Source: an uncultured Peptococcaceae bacterium
GTDB lineage: Bacteria; Bacillota; Dehalobacteriia; UBA7702
DNA length: 12,080 bases
Assembly: GCA_937919295.1 (NCBI GenBank)
Contig: CALFRX010000257.1
Coordinates: 1 to 12,080, forward strand
Direction: 5' to 3'
Part shown: positions 1 through 6,962 of the stretch, piece after piece
How the letters are laid out: every line of letters starts with the position of its first letter
Position numbering within the stretch: position 1 is the first letter of the stretch
Notes under the pieces: model-generated
Databases searched by the model: none
What the model saw: the letters and a program-made list of their open reading frames with translations, nothing else
What the model was told of the DNA's origin: nothing
Program-made: the position numbers and the translations under genes

Positions 1-155
1 TTCTGTTGTCGTAGCGCGGCTGCGTTCCTTGGGGACCACGGTGATCTGGCCGGTTCTGATTATTTCTGTTGTCAAAGCGCGGCTGCGTTCCCTGGGAACC
101 GCGTTGATCGGGGCGGCTCTGATTGTTTCTGTTATCGCTGCGCGGGGCTCCCTGA
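1..155 (-). repeat. 63-bp in-frame tandem repeat in the infB linker
   Basis: Two full 63-base units begin at 1 and 64 (plus-strand starts ttctgttgtcg / ttctgttgtca), and a degenerate third begins at 127. Each unit encodes 21 residues of the type DNRNNQNRPDHRG followed by PQGTQPRY. The array may continue past the left edge. It lies wholly inside the disordered linker of IF-2. Confidence 0.85.
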
Positions 156-841
156 CCGCCTGTGAAGTTCTTCCGGTCAGTGTTGCGGTTATCGTATCTG
201 CCTTGGTTGCGATTATCACCGCGGTGATCGTTTTTCCCCTGATTCTGATTCTGTTTGCTGAAAACACCTTGTTGCCGCGGTTGGTTCTGCTTGGCGAAAA
301 CGCCCTGCTGACGCGGCTGATTGTTATCTTTGGCAAAGACGCCCTGCTGACGCGGCTGGTTCTGCTTGGCAAAGACGCCTTGCTGACGCGGCTGATTTTC
401 CCTGGCGAAAACGCCCTGCTGACGCGGCTGGTCTTTCAACGCGGGTTTCACCGGTTCCGTTTCCGGTTTTCCTTCTGTTTTGGCAGGTTCCGCTGTTTTT
501 CCCGGTACCGGTTTCTTTTCGGTCTGCTCTGCGGGGGCTGCAGCAGCACGATCCTCATTAATTTTTTCCGGCGCGGCGGAATGCGGCATCAATTTTTTGC
601 CTTCGCCGTCGGGAGCATTTTGCGCCTTTGGCGCATCCTCTTTCTTGACAGCGGCCTCGGCGTTCTTCTGTTCAAGAATCAATTTTGGGCGCACGATATC
701 ACGGAGCATATCCGCAAATTTATCCTCCACCGTACTCATATGATTCTTTACGTCGGCACCCATTTTGCCTAGACGCCTGATGACGTCTTTGCTCTCCATG
801 CCAAGCTCTTTCGCTAATTCATATACTCTGATTTTACCCAT
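1..841 (-). CDS. infB: Translation initiation factor IF-2, N-terminal part (runs off left edge)
   Basis: IF-2 is the GTPase that brings initiator tRNA to the 30S subunit. Only the first 280 codons are present; the GTPase domain and C-terminal tRNA-binding domains lie beyond the left edge. The product opens with MGKIRVYELAKELG, the usual IF2_N domain (about residues 1-50, with MESKDVIRRLGKMG following). After that comes a long low-complexity linker rich in Lys, Glu, Pro and Ala (about 55-137), five tandem QPRQQGVFAKQN-type units (138-198), and a Gln/Asn/Arg/Gly-rich stretch with 21-residue repeats reaching the edge. The start is the ATG at 841, preceded by a G-rich GGGGG element; another ATG two bases upstream is out of frame. 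It begins 26 bases after ylxQ ends and is the last visible gene of the rimP-nusA operon. Long variable linkers here are usual for IF-2; the repeats are the distinctive part. Confidence 0.95.
   Translation of the reverse strand, partial: MGKIRVYELAKELGMESKDVIRRLGKMGADVKNHMSTVEDKFADMLRDIVRPKLILEQKNAEAAVKKEDAPKAQNAPDGEGKKLMPHSAAPEKINEDRAAAAPAEQTEKKPVPGKTAEPAKTEGKPETEPVKPALKDQPRQQGVFARENQPRQQGVFAKQNQPRQQGVFAKDNNQPRQQGVFAKQNQPRQQGVFSKQNQNQGKNDHRGDNRNQGRYDNRNTDRKNFTGGQGAPRSDNRNNQSRPDQRGSQGTQPRFDNRNNQNRPDHRGPQGTQPRYDNR
248..430 (-). repeat. Five tandem QPRQQGVFAKQN repeats in infB
   Basis: Five consecutive units of 36-39 bases encode QPRQQGVF followed by a variable A/S-K/R-x-N tail (IF-2 residues about 138-198). 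Third positions differ between units (for example CAGCAGGGC against CAACAAGGT), so the protein repeat looks maintained while the DNA has drifted. The PRQQGVF core is identical in all five. Confidence 0.9.
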
Positions 842-867
842 TCATAAACCCCCGTTATTCAAGCATT

Positions 868-1167
868 TTATTTTATAATTTGTTCTGCGAACTCTTTATC
901 CAAGATCAGCAAAACATTTCTCGGCGACTTTCCGATCGACTGTCCGATACGGTTCTTTTCCCCGAATTCAGCGTATTGTACATGGAAGCGCTGGGCGATC
1001 CCGGCCATCCGCTCTTTGGTGTGGGATGGAGCGTCCTCCGCCACGAGAAGGAGTTTGGCGCTCCGCTCTTTGGCTTTTGCTTCCACGGTATTTTCTCCGG
1101 AAACGAGTTTTCCCGCTTTTTGGGCAAATCCCAAAAAAGTATATATTCTCTCAGCATCATTGTCCAT
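868..1167 (-). CDS. ylxQ: L7Ae-family K-turn RNA-binding protein (YlxQ/RulQ type)
   Basis: Small 99-residue member of the ribosomal L7Ae/L30e superfamily, whose Bacillus relatives YlxQ and YbxF bind kink-turn RNA. The fold is recognisable from RIYTFLGFAQKAGKLVSGEN near the N-terminus, then KLLLVAEDAPSHT (the alternating hydrophobic strand and ligand loop), and IGQSIGKSPRNVLLILD near the C-terminus. I start it at the ATG at 1167, not at the further upstream ATG at 1203, because an AGAGGA Shine-Dalgarno sits 8 bases before it and the resulting length matches the family. This start lies inside the end of rnpM (11-base overlap), implying translational coupling. Its place between rnpM and infB is the standard Bacillota arrangement. 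The exact cellular RNA target is not known to me. Confidence 0.88.
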   Translation of the reverse strand: MDNDAERIYTFLGFAQKAGKLVSGENTVEAKAKERSAKLLLVAEDAPSHTKERMAGIAQRFHVQYAEFGEKNRIGQSIGKSPRNVLLILDKEFAEQIIK

Positions 1168-1429
1168 GCTGTATTTCCTCTTCGAGACGGCGGTAAACTT
1201 CATCGCTTAAAGTGACGTTCAACGCCCTTTCCAGGCTTCTTGATTTTTTCGCCTTTTTCAGACAGTCCGCGTGATTACAGATATACGCGCCGCGCCCCGG
1301 TTTTTTGCCGGTAAAGTCAAGTTCGCCACTGTGTTCCGCTGTTTTTACCACCCGGATCAGCTGACGCTTTTCTTTCATTTCCCGACAGCCGACGCACATG
1401 CGCAACGGTGTTTTCTTCAAAAACCTCAT
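1157..1429 (-). CDS. rnpM: YlxR/RnpM family RNA-binding protein
   Basis: A 90-residue protein of the YlxR family (DUF448), recently linked in Bacillota to RNase P RNA and renamed RnpM. Signature elements are visible: PLRMCVGCREMKEKRQLIRVV at the N-terminus, then KKPGRGAYICNHADCLKKA in the middle, with the GRGAY loop that forms the proposed RNA-binding surface. The C-terminal helix contains RSLERALN. The ATG at 1429 overlaps the nusA stop codon as ATGA, and the nusA tail GGGGAGGA serves as a very close Shine-Dalgarno, so translation is probably coupled to NusA synthesis. It overlaps ylxQ by 11 bases downstream. The family assignment is firm; the RNase P role is taken from family knowledge only. 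Confidence 0.92.
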   Translation of the reverse strand: MRFLKKTPLRMCVGCREMKEKRQLIRVVKTAEHSGELDFTGKKPGRGAYICNHADCLKKAKKSRSLERALNVTLSDEVYRRLEEEIQHGQ

Positions 1430-2670
1430 TCCTCCCCGGCGTCGTTGCCATCTTCCGGCACAAACGCTTCTTTGCCGTCATCAAAGAGATCGCCGCCTTC
1501 TTCAAAGACCTTATCATAATCAAGGGCTTCCGTGGCGTATTCTTCGACATAGGCGTCGTTATCTTCTACGTTTTCGGCAAAATCCTCTTCGAGAATCACG
1601 TCCTCATCAACGTAGAGGGGTTCGCCCTCGTCGGTAAGATTCATTTCCGAAGCGGATTTGATATCGATTTTCCAGCCGGTCAGCTTTACGGCGAGGCGGG
1701 CGTTCTGCCCTTCTTTGCCGATGGCTAAGGAAAGCTGGTAATTGGGAACAATGACTCTGGCGAATTTTTCGTCCGTGGCCACGTCAACAGCGATGACTTT
1801 CGCCGGACTTAACGCGTTGCTGATAAATTCGGCAGGGTCCGCGCTCCATTTTACAATGTCAATTTTTTCGCCTCTCAGCTCGTCAACAATAGCCTGGACG
1901 CGCATACCTTTCGCGCCGACGCAGGCACCTAAGGAATCGACGTTCTCATTTTTACTGAAAACCGCGATTTTACTGCGGCTGCCGGCTTCTCTGGCAATAC
2001 TTTTGATCTCCACGGTACCGTCGTAAATTTCCGGCACCTCCTGCTCGAAAAGGCGTTTTAGAAGACCAGGATGGGTTCTGGAAACCACAACCTGCGGCCC
2101 CTTGTTGGTCTTTCTGATTTCGACCATATATACTTTCAGGCGATCGCCATGACGATAGGTTTCCCCGGGGATCTGTTCGTTGGCGGTAAGGGTCGCTTCG
2201 GTCTTACCGATGTCTAAAAAGACGTTTCTGTTTTCGATCCTCTGGATAATACCGGTTAAGATATCACCTTCCATATTGACGTATTCATCGTAAATGACAG
2301 AGCGTTCCGCTTCTCGCATCCGCTGCACCACCACTTGTTTCGCGGTTTGGGCGGCAATGCGGCCAAAATCACGGGGCGTGACTTCTTCTTCGTAAATGTC
2401 GCCGGGTTCATAACCGGGGTTGATCTTTTCCGCTTCGGTGAGACTGATTTCCATTTTATCATCTTCAACGTTTTCCACGATGGTCTTGCGGGAAAATACA
2501 TGGAAATCGCCGGTTTCACGGTTGATTTCCGTCCGTACATTCTGTGAAGAACCAAAGTTCTTTTTATAAGCGGAAATGAGCGCCGCATCAATGGCGTCTA
2601 AAATCACGTCGGCTGAGATATTACGTTCTTTTTCCAGATCTCTCAGCGCTTCTAAAAACTCGACGTTCAT
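1426..2670 (-). CDS. nusA: Transcription termination/antitermination factor NusA
   Basis: NusA binds RNA polymerase near the RNA exit channel and modulates pausing, termination and antitermination. The 414-residue product begins MNVEFLEALRDLEKER, the typical RNAP-binding N-terminal domain (1 to about 125, including PRDFGRIAAQTAKQVV). It continues with an S1 domain (about 130-200, GDILTGIIQRIENRNVFLDI), KH1 (VGAKGMRVQAIVDEL, about 250-275) and KH2 (AIGKEGQNARLAVKLTG, about 315-340). The last 70 residues are almost purely acidic (DEDVILEEDFAENVED and so on), with no AR1/AR2 repeats of the E. coli type. The start at 2670 follows a strong TAGGAGGT Shine-Dalgarno that overlaps the rimP TAG stop; an upstream in-frame start at 2736 lies inside rimP and lacks an SD. 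It is the second gene of the rimP operon. Confidence 0.97.
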   Translation of the reverse strand: MNVEFLEALRDLEKERNISADVILDAIDAALISAYKKNFGSSQNVRTEINRETGDFHVFSRKTIVENVEDDKMEISLTEAEKINPGYEPGDIYEEEVTPRDFGRIAAQTAKQVVVQRMREAERSVIYDEYVNMEGDILTGIIQRIENRNVFLDIGKTEATLTANEQIPGETYRHGDRLKVYMVEIRKTNKGPQVVVSRTHPGLLKRLFEQEVPEIYDGTVEIKSIAREAGSRSKIAVFSKNENVDSLGACVGAKGMRVQAIVDELRGEKIDIVKWSADPAEFISNALSPAKVIAVDVATDEKFARVIVPNYQLSLAIGKEGQNARLAVKLTGWKIDIKSASEMNLTDEGEPLYVDEDVILEEDFAENVEDNDAYVEEYATEALDYDKVFEEGGDLFDDGKEAFVPEDGNDAGEE

Positions 2671-2681
2671 GAAATAACCTC

Positions 2682-3143
2682 CTAAAATACGGAAATGTTT
2701 GCTTTTGCAATCATATCGAAGGGGATTTTTACGCATTTCCCCTCTACCTTCAAAACAACCGCATCATCGGTAATTTCCTGGAAAATGCCAATCCATTCTT
2801 TGCGGTTTTCCACCTTGGCGTAGGTTTTGATCCGTACCTTTTCGCCAAGGGCTTTCTCAAAGTGGGCCTTTGACTTCAAGCGCCGTTCGATACCGGGAGA
2901 AGATACCTCCAAAAAATACGCTTCGGCGATGGGGTCAAGGTCGTCAAGGGCATCGTTGATCAGACCAGTTACTTTTTCGCAGTCATCAAGATCAACGCCC
3001 TCTGCTTTGTCGATGAAAATGCGGAGGTACCATTCGCTACCTTCTTTTTGGTACTCGACATCGTAAATATCATAAACCGTTTCCGTTAAAAGCGGCTCAA
3101 TACATCGCCAAACCACCGCTTCCGTGTTGTTCATTTTTTCCAT
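2682..3143 (-). CDS. rimP: Ribosome maturation factor RimP
   Basis: RimP assists 30S subunit maturation. The 153-residue product shows the family pattern: an N-terminal domain with a hydrophobic-charged strand (YDIYDVEYQKEGSEWYLRIF), the DLDDCEKVTGLINDALD helix, then the very characteristic YFLEVSSPGIERRLK motif, and a C-terminal SH3-like domain (GEKVRIKTYAKVENRKEWIG, VVLKVEGKCVKIPFDMIAKANI). I chose the ATG at 3143 because GGAG lies 5 bases upstream. The in-frame GTG at 3182 lies inside the leader hairpin, and an ATG at 3134 is a weaker alternative. It is the first gene of the rimP-nusA-rnpM-ylxQ-infB operon; the nusA start is 11 bases after its stop. Expression should depend on read-through of the leader hairpin at 3162-3184. 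Confidence 0.95.
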   Translation of the reverse strand: MEKMNNTEAVVWRCIEPLLTETVYDIYDVEYQKEGSEWYLRIFIDKAEGVDLDDCEKVTGLINDALDDLDPIAEAYFLEVSSPGIERRLKSKAHFEKALGEKVRIKTYAKVENRKEWIGIFQEITDDAVVLKVEGKCVKIPFDMIAKANISVF

Positions 3144-3161
3144 AATGACTCCAACATACAT

Positions 3162-3184
3162 AAAAAAGTGGGCAAGGCCCACTT
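3162..3184 (-). terminator. Intrinsic terminator / attenuator in the rimP-nusA leader
   Basis: On the minus strand AAGTGGGC-CTT-GCCCACTT forms a perfect 8-bp stem with a 3-base loop, and the transcript has six consecutive U at its 3' edge (two of them closing the stem). It lies between the promoter at 3209-3237 and the rimP start at 3143, roughly 20-40 bases into the transcript. Placed there it should stop transcription before the operon unless read through. NusA autoregulation through leader termination of its own operon is known in B. subtilis; applying it here is inference. Confidence 0.75.
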
Positions 3185-3208
3185 CAACAGTAACATATCA
3201 ACAATCAG

Positions 3209-3237
3209 AGTATATCACTATGTGACGATGGTGTCAA
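3209..3237 (-). promoter_or_regulatory. Consensus sigma-A promoter of the rimP-nusA-infB operon
   Basis: Reading the minus strand, the -35 TTGACA (3232-3237, 6/6) is separated by exactly 17 bases from the -10 TATACT (3209-3214, 5/6). The transcript would start near 3202, giving a leader of about 60 bases that contains the hairpin at 3162-3184. No other promoter-like match in the window is as strong. Confidence 0.88.
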
Positions 3238-3259
3238 GAAAAAATTTCAAAAATGAAAA

Positions 3260-3298
3260 AGCAAAAAGATAAGGGGAAGAGCGGTTGCCGCCTTCCCC
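3260..3298 (-). terminator. Intrinsic terminator after the guaB-NUDIX unit
   Basis: On the minus strand GGGGAAG-GCGG-CAA-CCGC-(T)-CTTCCCC forms an 11-bp GC-rich stem with one bulged base and a 3-base loop, followed by TTATCTTTTTGC. It begins 13 bases after the NUDIX stop and lies just upstream of the next promoter. The T tract is interrupted. A T run on the other side (gttttttg on the plus strand) would allow it to work in both directions, though no plus-strand gene ends here. Confidence 0.75.
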
Positions 3299-3310
3299 CG
3301 TTTTTTGAAA

Positions 3311-3724
3311 TTATAACTCTTTGAGCTTCCTGTAAGCAATATTCAGCAGGGATTTATCCTGACTGTAGGTCACTTTGTCAAAAGCGTCGATGATGCTGAA
3401 AAAGCCGCCGTCCTGAAACGGCGTATGGTCCTTATTGATGCTGAAATCCGGAGTATCGGTGGTCATCAAAAACCAAACAATCCGGTTACATACGGGAGCA
3501 TTCCTCGTGATCGAATAGAACTCATAGCTGGTTTCGCCAACGGCGCTCAAAATGGAAGCGTCAATATTGGATTCCTCTTTGACCCTTGCCAAAGCGACTG
3601 CAGTAGATGTTTTACCATGGCGGATGACACCTTTTGGAAATACCCATTCTCCTTTTTCGTTCTGAAGAAGAAAGACTTTATCTCCGTGAAAAATGATCCC
3701 CCCCGCACATTCTCTGAATATCAT
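3311..3724 (-). CDS. NUDIX-fold protein with a degenerate Nudix box
   Basis: The 137-residue product has the overall NUDIX layout: ECAGGIIFHGDKVFLLQ (first strands), GEWVFPKGVIRHGKTST leading into the Nudix helix, and a C-terminal half with RIVWFLMT and FQDGGFFSIIDA. NUDIX hydrolases normally cleave nucleoside diphosphate-X substrates using Gx5Ex7REUxEExGU. Here G32 is present, but the first Glu is K38, the Arg-Glu pair is A46-R47 and the second Gly is N53; only E50-E51 of the metal-binding set remain. Activity may be lost or changed. I start it at 3724 because AAAGGGG lies 8 bases upstream; an in-frame ATG at 3775 has no SD. It follows guaB by 55 bases and precedes the terminator, so the two probably share a transcript. 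Substrate unknown. Confidence 0.85.
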   Translation of the reverse strand: MIFRECAGGIIFHGDKVFLLQNEKGEWVFPKGVIRHGKTSTAVALARVKEESNIDASILSAVGETSYEFYSITRNAPVCNRIVWFLMTTDTPDFSINKDHTPFQDGGFFSIIDAFDKVTYSQDKSLLNIAYRKLKEL

Positions 3725-3779
3725 TTCAGTTACCCCTTTCTCTGTTGCGTGACCAGGTTTATTTGAATCATTCATTTTT

Positions 3780-5237
3780 TTAAATATTATAATTCGGCGC
3801 TTCTTTGGTGACCTGTACATCGTGAGGGTGACTTTCGATCAGACCGGCTTGGGTGATCCGGACGAATTTGCCGTTTTTCTGTAAATCGGCGACGGTTGCG
3901 GTTCCGCAATAACCCATGCACGCTTTTAAGCCGCCCACCAGCTGGAAGGTGGTTTCCGCCAAGATGCCCTTGTAGGGGACACGGCCTTCGATACCTTCGG
4001 CCACGAGCTTCAAGGCGTTTTGCGTATCGTCCTGGAAGTAACGGTCCTTACTGCCTTCTTTCATCGCCGCGATGGAACCCATACCGCGATAAACTTTAAA
4101 ACTTCTTCCCTGATAAATTTCAACCTCGCCGGGGCTTTCTTCGGTACCGGCGAAAATACTGCCCATCATAATGACATTGGCGCCGGCGGCAATGGCTTTA
4201 CCGAGATCGCCGGAATATTTGATTCCGCCGTCGGCAATGATGGGAATCCCCTTCTTCAAACCGACTCTGGCGCAATCGTAAACAGCGGTGACCTGGGGCA
4301 CGCCGATCCCGGCGATAACCCTGGTGGTGCAGATGGAACCGGGCCCGATGCCTACTTTTACGGCGTCGGCGCCGGCTTTGATCAACGCTTCCGTGGCTTC
4401 CGCCGTAGCAACGTTGCCGCCGATGACATCAAGATCGGGAAAAGCTTTCTTAATTCTGCTTACCATATCAAGAACGCCGTGGGAGTGACCGTGAGCCGTG
4501 TCGACAACAATGACGTCCACGTGGGATTTTACCAAAGCCGCGACACGTTCTAAAGTATTGGCGGCAATGCCCACAGCGGCGCCGGCCAAAAGCCGTCCGC
4601 GTTCATCTTTGGCGGAGTTGGGATACTGCCGCGCCTTTTGGATGTCTTTGATGGTAACGAGACCTTTCAAATAACCTTCTTTATCGACAAGGGGCAGCTT
4701 TTCCACTTTATAGTGTTTCAGGATCTCCTGGGCTTCGCTGAGGCTGGTGCCGACGGGAGCCGTGACCAGGTTTTCCTTCGTCATGACTTCATAAATTTTT
4801 CTACTGAAATCCGTTTCAAAACGCAAATCCCGGTTGGTCAAAATACCGACGAGCTTGCCTTCTACGGTAATGGGAACGCCGGAAATCCGATAGTGACCCA
4901 TGATCTTCAGGGCGTCGTCGATGGTTTTATCAGGAGGCAAATAAATAGGGTCGATGATGACGCCGTTTTCCGAACGCTTAACTTTATCAACTTCTATGGC
5001 CTGTTTTTCTATGGACATATTCTTATGAATGATCCCGATGCCGCCTTCTCTCGCCATGGCAATGGCCATTCTACTTTCCGTCACCGTATCCATACCGGCG
5101 CTCATCAGGGGAATCTTCAAGCGAATTCGCTTTGTCAGATTTGTCGATACATCGACATCTTTTGGTATGATCGCCGATTCCTGAGGAATCAACAATACAT
5201 CATCGTATGTCAATCCTTCCTTAACAAATTTGTCCAT
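3780..5237 (-). CDS. guaB: Inosine-5'-monophosphate dehydrogenase
   Basis: GuaB oxidises IMP to XMP with NAD+, the committed step towards GMP. The 485-residue product is full length for bacterial IMPDH. Visible elements: the N-terminal GLTYDDVLLIPQ; LMSAGMDTVTE (about 45-54); a Bateman module of two CBS domains (about 95-205, with DALKIMGHYRISGVPI and LVTAPVGTSLSEAQEI); the catalytic loop GIGPGSICTTRVIAGIG with the nucleophile at C303; the phosphate-binding IADGGIKYSGD (about 335-343) and IMMGSIFAG; the Arg-Tyr flap in KEGSKDRYFQ (R399-Y400); and a C-terminal EAPNYNI. The ATG at 5237 has GGAGG upstream. A possible promoter with an extended -10 lies at 5273-5301, so it may be transcribed separately from cobS, whose end is 102 bases away without a visible terminator. 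I see no purine riboswitch in that gap. Confidence 0.98.
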   Translation of the reverse strand: MDKFVKEGLTYDDVLLIPQESAIIPKDVDVSTNLTKRIRLKIPLMSAGMDTVTESRMAIAMAREGGIGIIHKNMSIEKQAIEVDKVKRSENGVIIDPIYLPPDKTIDDALKIMGHYRISGVPITVEGKLVGILTNRDLRFETDFSRKIYEVMTKENLVTAPVGTSLSEAQEILKHYKVEKLPLVDKEGYLKGLVTIKDIQKARQYPNSAKDERGRLLAGAAVGIAANTLERVAALVKSHVDVIVVDTAHGHSHGVLDMVSRIKKAFPDLDVIGGNVATAEATEALIKAGADAVKVGIGPGSICTTRVIAGIGVPQVTAVYDCARVGLKKGIPIIADGGIKYSGDLGKAIAAGANVIMMGSIFAGTEESPGEVEIYQGRSFKVYRGMGSIAAMKEGSKDRYFQDDTQNALKLVAEGIEGRVPYKGILAETTFQLVGGLKACMGYCGTATVADLQKNGKFVRITQAGLIESHPHDVQVTKEAPNYNI

Positions 5238-5272
5238 CTAAAAAAATCCTCCATTATATTTTACTACAGAAT

Positions 5273-5301
5273 ATGATAACATAATTTAACGCGTTTGAAT
5301 A
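5273..5301 (-). promoter_or_regulatory. Possible guaB promoter (extended -10)
   Basis: In the 102-base gap before guaB the minus strand carries TGTTATCAT, a TGn extended -10 with TATCAT matching TATAAT at 5 of 6. The hexamer 17 bases upstream, TATTCA, is a poor -35 (3/6). A second perfect TATAAT lies closer to the gene but almost touches the SD. Assigned from pattern only. Confidence 0.4.
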
Positions 5302-5339
5302 CCTAAATAGAGAAATATTTTCACGATTTCCCGGAAACC

Positions 5340-6122
5340 TTAAAAAAGAGTCAAAGAAACGTTACATTGCATTGCCAACACATTACAGAGAACGATCATC
5401 AGCAGGAAAACAGCTTCCCCCATTTCCGCCATGGCGCCGTAAATATCGCCGGTCAGACCCTGTAGAAAGCGGTTGATGAGAGCGGAAAGACCCATCGTGA
5501 TCAGAAAGGAAAAGAAAAAGGCGATCAAAAGCGGATAATAGCCGCTGACAGCGAAAATTGCCGCCATAAGCAAAACGCCCCAAAAAAGAGCTGCCTTGGA
5601 AACGTACCGCTTTACGGTAACGCCCAGTCCTTCTTCCCTGGCGGCAGGGAAACAGAGCATGCAGCAGATCAGCATAAAGCGGGAAAAGACAAAGGCGCCA
5701 AGGATCGCCACAAAAAACCAATCTGACGCGATCACCGATTGATAGAGCGTATATTTCAAAAGAAACAGTAGGACCACGCCGATCACGGCAAAGGAGCCGA
5801 CATGGCTGTCCTTCATGATTTCCAGTGCTCTTTCCCGGCCCCTGGAAGCAAAAAGGCCGTCGCACATATCCATAAAGCCGTCCAAATGGATACCGCCGCT
5901 CACCGCCACGGCGGTGATCAGAGCGGCCACGGCAGCAAGGGCGTCGCTCCCGGTAAAGCGCAGCAAAAAGACGACAAAACCAACAATGGCGCCGATGATC
6001 AAGCCCACCAGGGGATAAAACACAGAGGCCCGGGAAAAGGATTTTTCATCCCACTCCCCTTGATACGGTAAAGGTAACCTTGTTAAAAAGGAAACCGCGA
6101 TTCTAAATTCTTTCCACATCAT
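5340..6122 (-). CDS. cobS: Adenosylcobinamide-GDP ribazoletransferase (cobalamin synthase)
   Basis: CobS is the integral membrane enzyme that joins adenosylcobinamide-GDP to alpha-ribazole (or its phosphate), making the finished corrinoid. The 260-residue product opens with FRIAVSFLTRLPLPY and carries the family signature GGIHLDGFMDMCDGLFAS (about 76-93, Asp81, Asp85, Asp88), then DSHVGSFAV (105-113) and, near the C-terminus, GLTGDIYGAMAEMGE. Long hydrophobic stretches around these motifs predict several membrane helices. I start it at 6122, where AGGA lies 6 bases upstream; the ATG at 6140 lacks an SD. It follows the PHP gene by 24 bases and looks like the last gene of the dipeptidase-PHP-cobS unit. 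No other cobalamin gene is in the window, so the remaining pathway must be elsewhere or the cell salvages precursors. Confidence 0.95.
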   Translation of the reverse strand: MMWKEFRIAVSFLTRLPLPYQGEWDEKSFSRASVFYPLVGLIIGAIVGFVVFLLRFTGSDALAAVAALITAVAVSGGIHLDGFMDMCDGLFASRGRERALEIMKDSHVGSFAVIGVVLLFLLKYTLYQSVIASDWFFVAILGAFVFSRFMLICCMLCFPAAREEGLGVTVKRYVSKAALFWGVLLMAAIFAVSGYYPLLIAFFFSFLITMGLSALINRFLQGLTGDIYGAMAEMGEAVFLLMIVLCNVLAMQCNVSLTLF

Positions 6123-6146
6123 TTTCTTTCCTCGAACCATTCAAAT

Positions 6147-6962
6147 TCAAACAAGATAGCGCTCAAAAACAGGCGGTAGCTCCTCTTTATAAAGGCCGCG
6201 GCAACCGATAAAACCGTGGTTAGCGTCACCGTAACCGTGATAATCGGATCCCGCGGTCACGAAAAGACCGTACTGTACGGCCAGGGCTTCAAAACGGGCA
6301 GCGCTTGCTTCTGTATGGGCGCTGTGACGAACCTCCAGGCCGGAGAGGCCCGCCTCCACCAAGCGAGGCAAAATCAGTACAGCGTTGTCGAGGCCGGGAT
6401 GGGCAAGAACGGCGCAACCGCCGCAGGAGCGGATCATAACACAAGCCTCCCAGGGCGAATATTTTACCCGTTCCACATAAGCCGGTTTGCCTCTGTTCAG
6501 ATAGCGATCAAAGGCGTCCTGCCTGTCTTTGACATAGCCTTTTTCCGCAAGTACAGCGGCAACATGGGGCCGGCCCAAGGTACCTTTCCCCGCTTTGACC
6601 CAAATCTCGTCCAGGGTGACAGAAAAACCCAAGGCGTTTAATTTATCCACAATGCGTTCCATGCGCGTCACCCGGGATTGGGACAGAAAAACGAGTTTCT
6701 CCCGAAAGGTCGCTTCGTCTTCAATCCCGTAGCCAAGGATATGGACGTCCCGTTTTTGCCATTCCGTGCTCAGCTCCACGCCGGGGAACACCGTAATGCC
6801 AAAAGTCTCTTCCACCCCGGCAATTTCACTCCAGCCGGCAATGGTATCGTGATCGGTAAGGGCGAACCCGGCGAGACCCGCCGCTTTCGCCTCGCCGCCC
6901 AATTCCTCCAGGGATTTGATACCGTCGGAATAGGTGCTGTGTACGTGCAGATCGTATTTCAT
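6147..6962 (-). CDS. PHP-domain metal-dependent phosphoesterase (TrpH/YciV type)
   Basis: The 271-residue product is a PHP-domain phosphoesterase with all expected metal ligands in order: H6 and H8 in DLHVHSTYSDG, D13, H38 in LTDHDTIAG, E63 in FPGVELS, H74 in VHILGYG, H188 in VLAHPG, and D240/H242 in AGSDYHG. The insert LGRPHVAAVLAEKGYV between the halves is typical of the TrpH/YciV group, whose E. coli member (RNase AM) acts on short RNA 5' ends and nucleoside 3',5'-bisphosphates. Whether this protein has that substrate is inference from length and motif order. The ATG at 6962 overlaps the dipeptidase stop codon as ATGA, with GGGAGGA just upstream, so translation is probably coupled. cobS follows after 24 bases. 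Confidence 0.9.
   Translation of the reverse strand: MKYDLHVHSTYSDGIKSLEELGGEAKAAGLAGFALTDHDTIAGWSEIAGVEETFGITVFPGVELSTEWQKRDVHILGYGIEDEATFREKLVFLSQSRVTRMERIVDKLNALGFSVTLDEIWVKAGKGTLGRPHVAAVLAEKGYVKDRQDAFDRYLNRGKPAYVERVKYSPWEACVMIRSCGGCAVLAHPGLDNAVLILPRLVEAGLSGLEVRHSAHTEASAARFEALAVQYGLFVTAGSDYHGYGDANHGFIGCRGLYKEELPPVFERYLV

Noticed and set aside
1..430. CRISPR-like repeats
   Set aside because: Units are contiguous, in frame and protein-coding in infB, with no unique spacers between them.
29..772. Long plus-strand open frame of 247 codons opposite infB
   Set aside because: It lies entirely antisense to infB, shows the repeats as meaningless Leu-rich periodicity (ALLTRL), and has no SD. It is a by-product of the infB repeat composition.
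4638..5276. Plus-strand open frame of 212 codons opposite guaB
   Set aside because: Antisense to a clearly conserved IMP dehydrogenase, with no recognisable domain; explained by codon bias of guaB.
5238..5339. Purine riboswitch before guaB
   Set aside because: No three-way junction or conserved loop sequences could be found in the 102-base gap.
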